Origin: Kordiimonadaceae bacterium
GTDB taxonomy: Bacteria > Pseudomonadota > Alphaproteobacteria > Sphingomonadales > Kordiimonadaceae
Assembly (NCBI GenBank): GCA_017640725.1
Contig: JAEPQB010000001.1
Span: 1,488,001-1,552,000, forward strand
DNA length: 64,000 nucleotides
Reading direction: 5' to 3'
The notes below the pieces were generated by a model. It was given only the letters and a program-made list of their open reading frames with translations, made no database searches and was not told the DNA's origin. Both the position numbers and the translations under genes were made by a program. Below are positions 63,333 through 64,000 of the stretch, piece after piece (within the stretch, counting starts at the first letter, position 1; every line of letters begins with the position of its first letter).

Positions 63333-63452
63333 CAAAGCATTTACGACTTGCTCTTAATGTCAGCAGTCGGATTGATCGTTTCCGGGCACGAAGAAGACGG
63401 CTGCCCTCCCCCAGCTGAAGTGGCGACCCAATATGATTGAGGTCCGAAGACC

Positions 63453-63815
63453 ATGGTCGATATTAATACCAGTGCGTCCGCTTTGCAGGCGCAGTTGCAG
63501 GCAAGCCAGCAAGGCCGAGTGACCGGCCGTGCCCCCGCTGGCACGAGCCAAAACAGCAACGCCAATACCCCACAAAATGTGATTAGCCAGCGCATAGATG
63601 CGCGGCAGGACCTGCCAACACCAGATCGCCGCACGCCGGTGCGCCAATCTGCAAGCAGTAATGAGCTGTCATCATCTGCGGAAATTGAAGATGCCAGCCG
63701 CCGTGTTGCGGACCTAACCGGCAATCGCCGCGAAGCACCGGCGGGCCGGATTTCCAACGCCCCGGCTGAAGAGCGTGACCAGCCACTTGGTCAGATCGTC
63801 AACATCCTGGTCTAA
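63453..63815 (+). CDS. Small hydrophilic protein of unknown function
   Basis: A 120-residue protein that I do not recognise. It is rich in Ala, Gln, Arg, Ser and Pro, has no membrane segment or signal peptide, and is probably largely disordered. The first 30 residues (SALQAQLQASQQG) may be helical, and it ends in the hydrophobic PLGQIVNILV, which could be a docking peptide. It stands 120 bases behind ccmI and is probably transcribed alone. Confidence 0.6.
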   Translation: MVDINTSASALQAQLQASQQGRVTGRAPAGTSQNSNANTPQNVISQRIDARQDLPTPDRRTPVRQSASSNELSSSAEIEDASRRVADLTGNRREAPAGRISNAPAEERDQPLGQIVNILV

Positions 63816-63872
63816 CGATTATTTTTGATCGATCTACTGGACGCGGCGACAGTGCCGCGCCACATTAGGGGC

Positions 63873-64000
63873 ATGTCGAACCCGCCTTTTACACCAGACC
63901 ATTTTCACCGCGCCGTCCCGGACGGTGACGATCATGAACGCTTGGTTTGCCGGGACTGCGGCTATGTCGCGTACGAAAACCCCAAGATTATTGCGGGCGC
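63873..64000 (+). CDS. Nudix-type hydrolase with zinc ribbon, N-terminal part
   Basis: The start of a gene cut by the window end. It begins at ATG 63873 and the first 42 residues include [19 protein letters not shown] (about residues 23-41). The CxxC pair in CRDCG, followed by Y.NPK.I.G, is the zinc ribbon that precedes the Nudix box in ADP-ribose pyrophosphatase/NudC-like proteins. The Nudix box itself lies beyond the window, so the call rests on this one motif. Confidence 0.75.
   Translation, partial: MSNPPFTPDHFHRAVPDGDDHERLVCRDCGYVAYENPKIIAG

Overview
The window is a chromosomal segment of an alphaproteobacterium. The evidence is gene content and order: bolA–cobS–cobT–esterase-like gene–rpmB, then a SUV3-type helicase, an S4 protein, fdxA, carD and an RpoH-type sigma factor; a class II aminotransferase-type GltB; an aerobic CobST pair; and a complete system I cytochrome c maturation operon. 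The exact order cannot be fixed without searches; a marine lineage such as Kordiimonadales or Rhodospirillales is a guess. Almost all of the sequence is conserved housekeeping DNA with intact genes. I see no insertion sequences, phage genes or CRISPR.

Layout. 1-7 kb: end of gltD, gltB, a glutathione-transferase-like gene, queG and a small membrane protein. 7-12 kb: a secreted beta-propeller protein, an RhlE-type DEAD-box helicase with a repetitive basic tail, a DUF1223 thiol protein and a PAS-type protein. 12-18 kb: acnA and acnB, divergently transcribed from one 220-base spacer, then a 32-residue membrane ORF. 18-25 kb: PPOX and AhpD-like genes, bolA, cobS, cobT, two exported proteins and rpmB. 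25-34 kb: macrodomain protein and Tat amidase, SUV3-type helicase and S4 protein, fdxA, a 490-base non-coding leader with nested inverted repeats, carD and the sigma-32-type factor. 34-41 kb: CPBP membrane protease, a degenerate SNase-fold protein, an aminotransferase/sulfotransferase pair, a CHASE4 histidine kinase, tRNA-Arg(CCT) with a partial downstream repeat of its 3' end, and a nitrilase-like protein without the catalytic cysteine. 41-56 kb: an autotransporter, a LysR regulator opposite a small secreted protein, a dienoyl-CoA-reductase-like SDR, a tricorn-type protease, a crotonase, Mpo1-like, AraC, DUF1761 and DUF4287/DUF5655 proteins, an MBL hydrolase and a cardiolipin synthase. 56-63 kb: ccmABCDEFGHI, overlapping almost throughout, followed by a small unknown gene and the start of a Nudix gene.

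Working together: gltBD assimilates ammonia; acnA/acnB and fdxA serve central and Fe-S metabolism; cobST load cobalt for B12; ccm genes supply c-type cytochromes for respiration; carD and the RpoH-type factor tune RNA polymerase under stress. The most unusual items are pseudo-enzyme candidates (SNase-fold and nitrilase-fold proteins, aminotransferase with an altered PLP site), the aminotransferase–sulfotransferase gene pair, the tRNA 3'-end repeat, and several strong inverted repeats that the genes do not explain.
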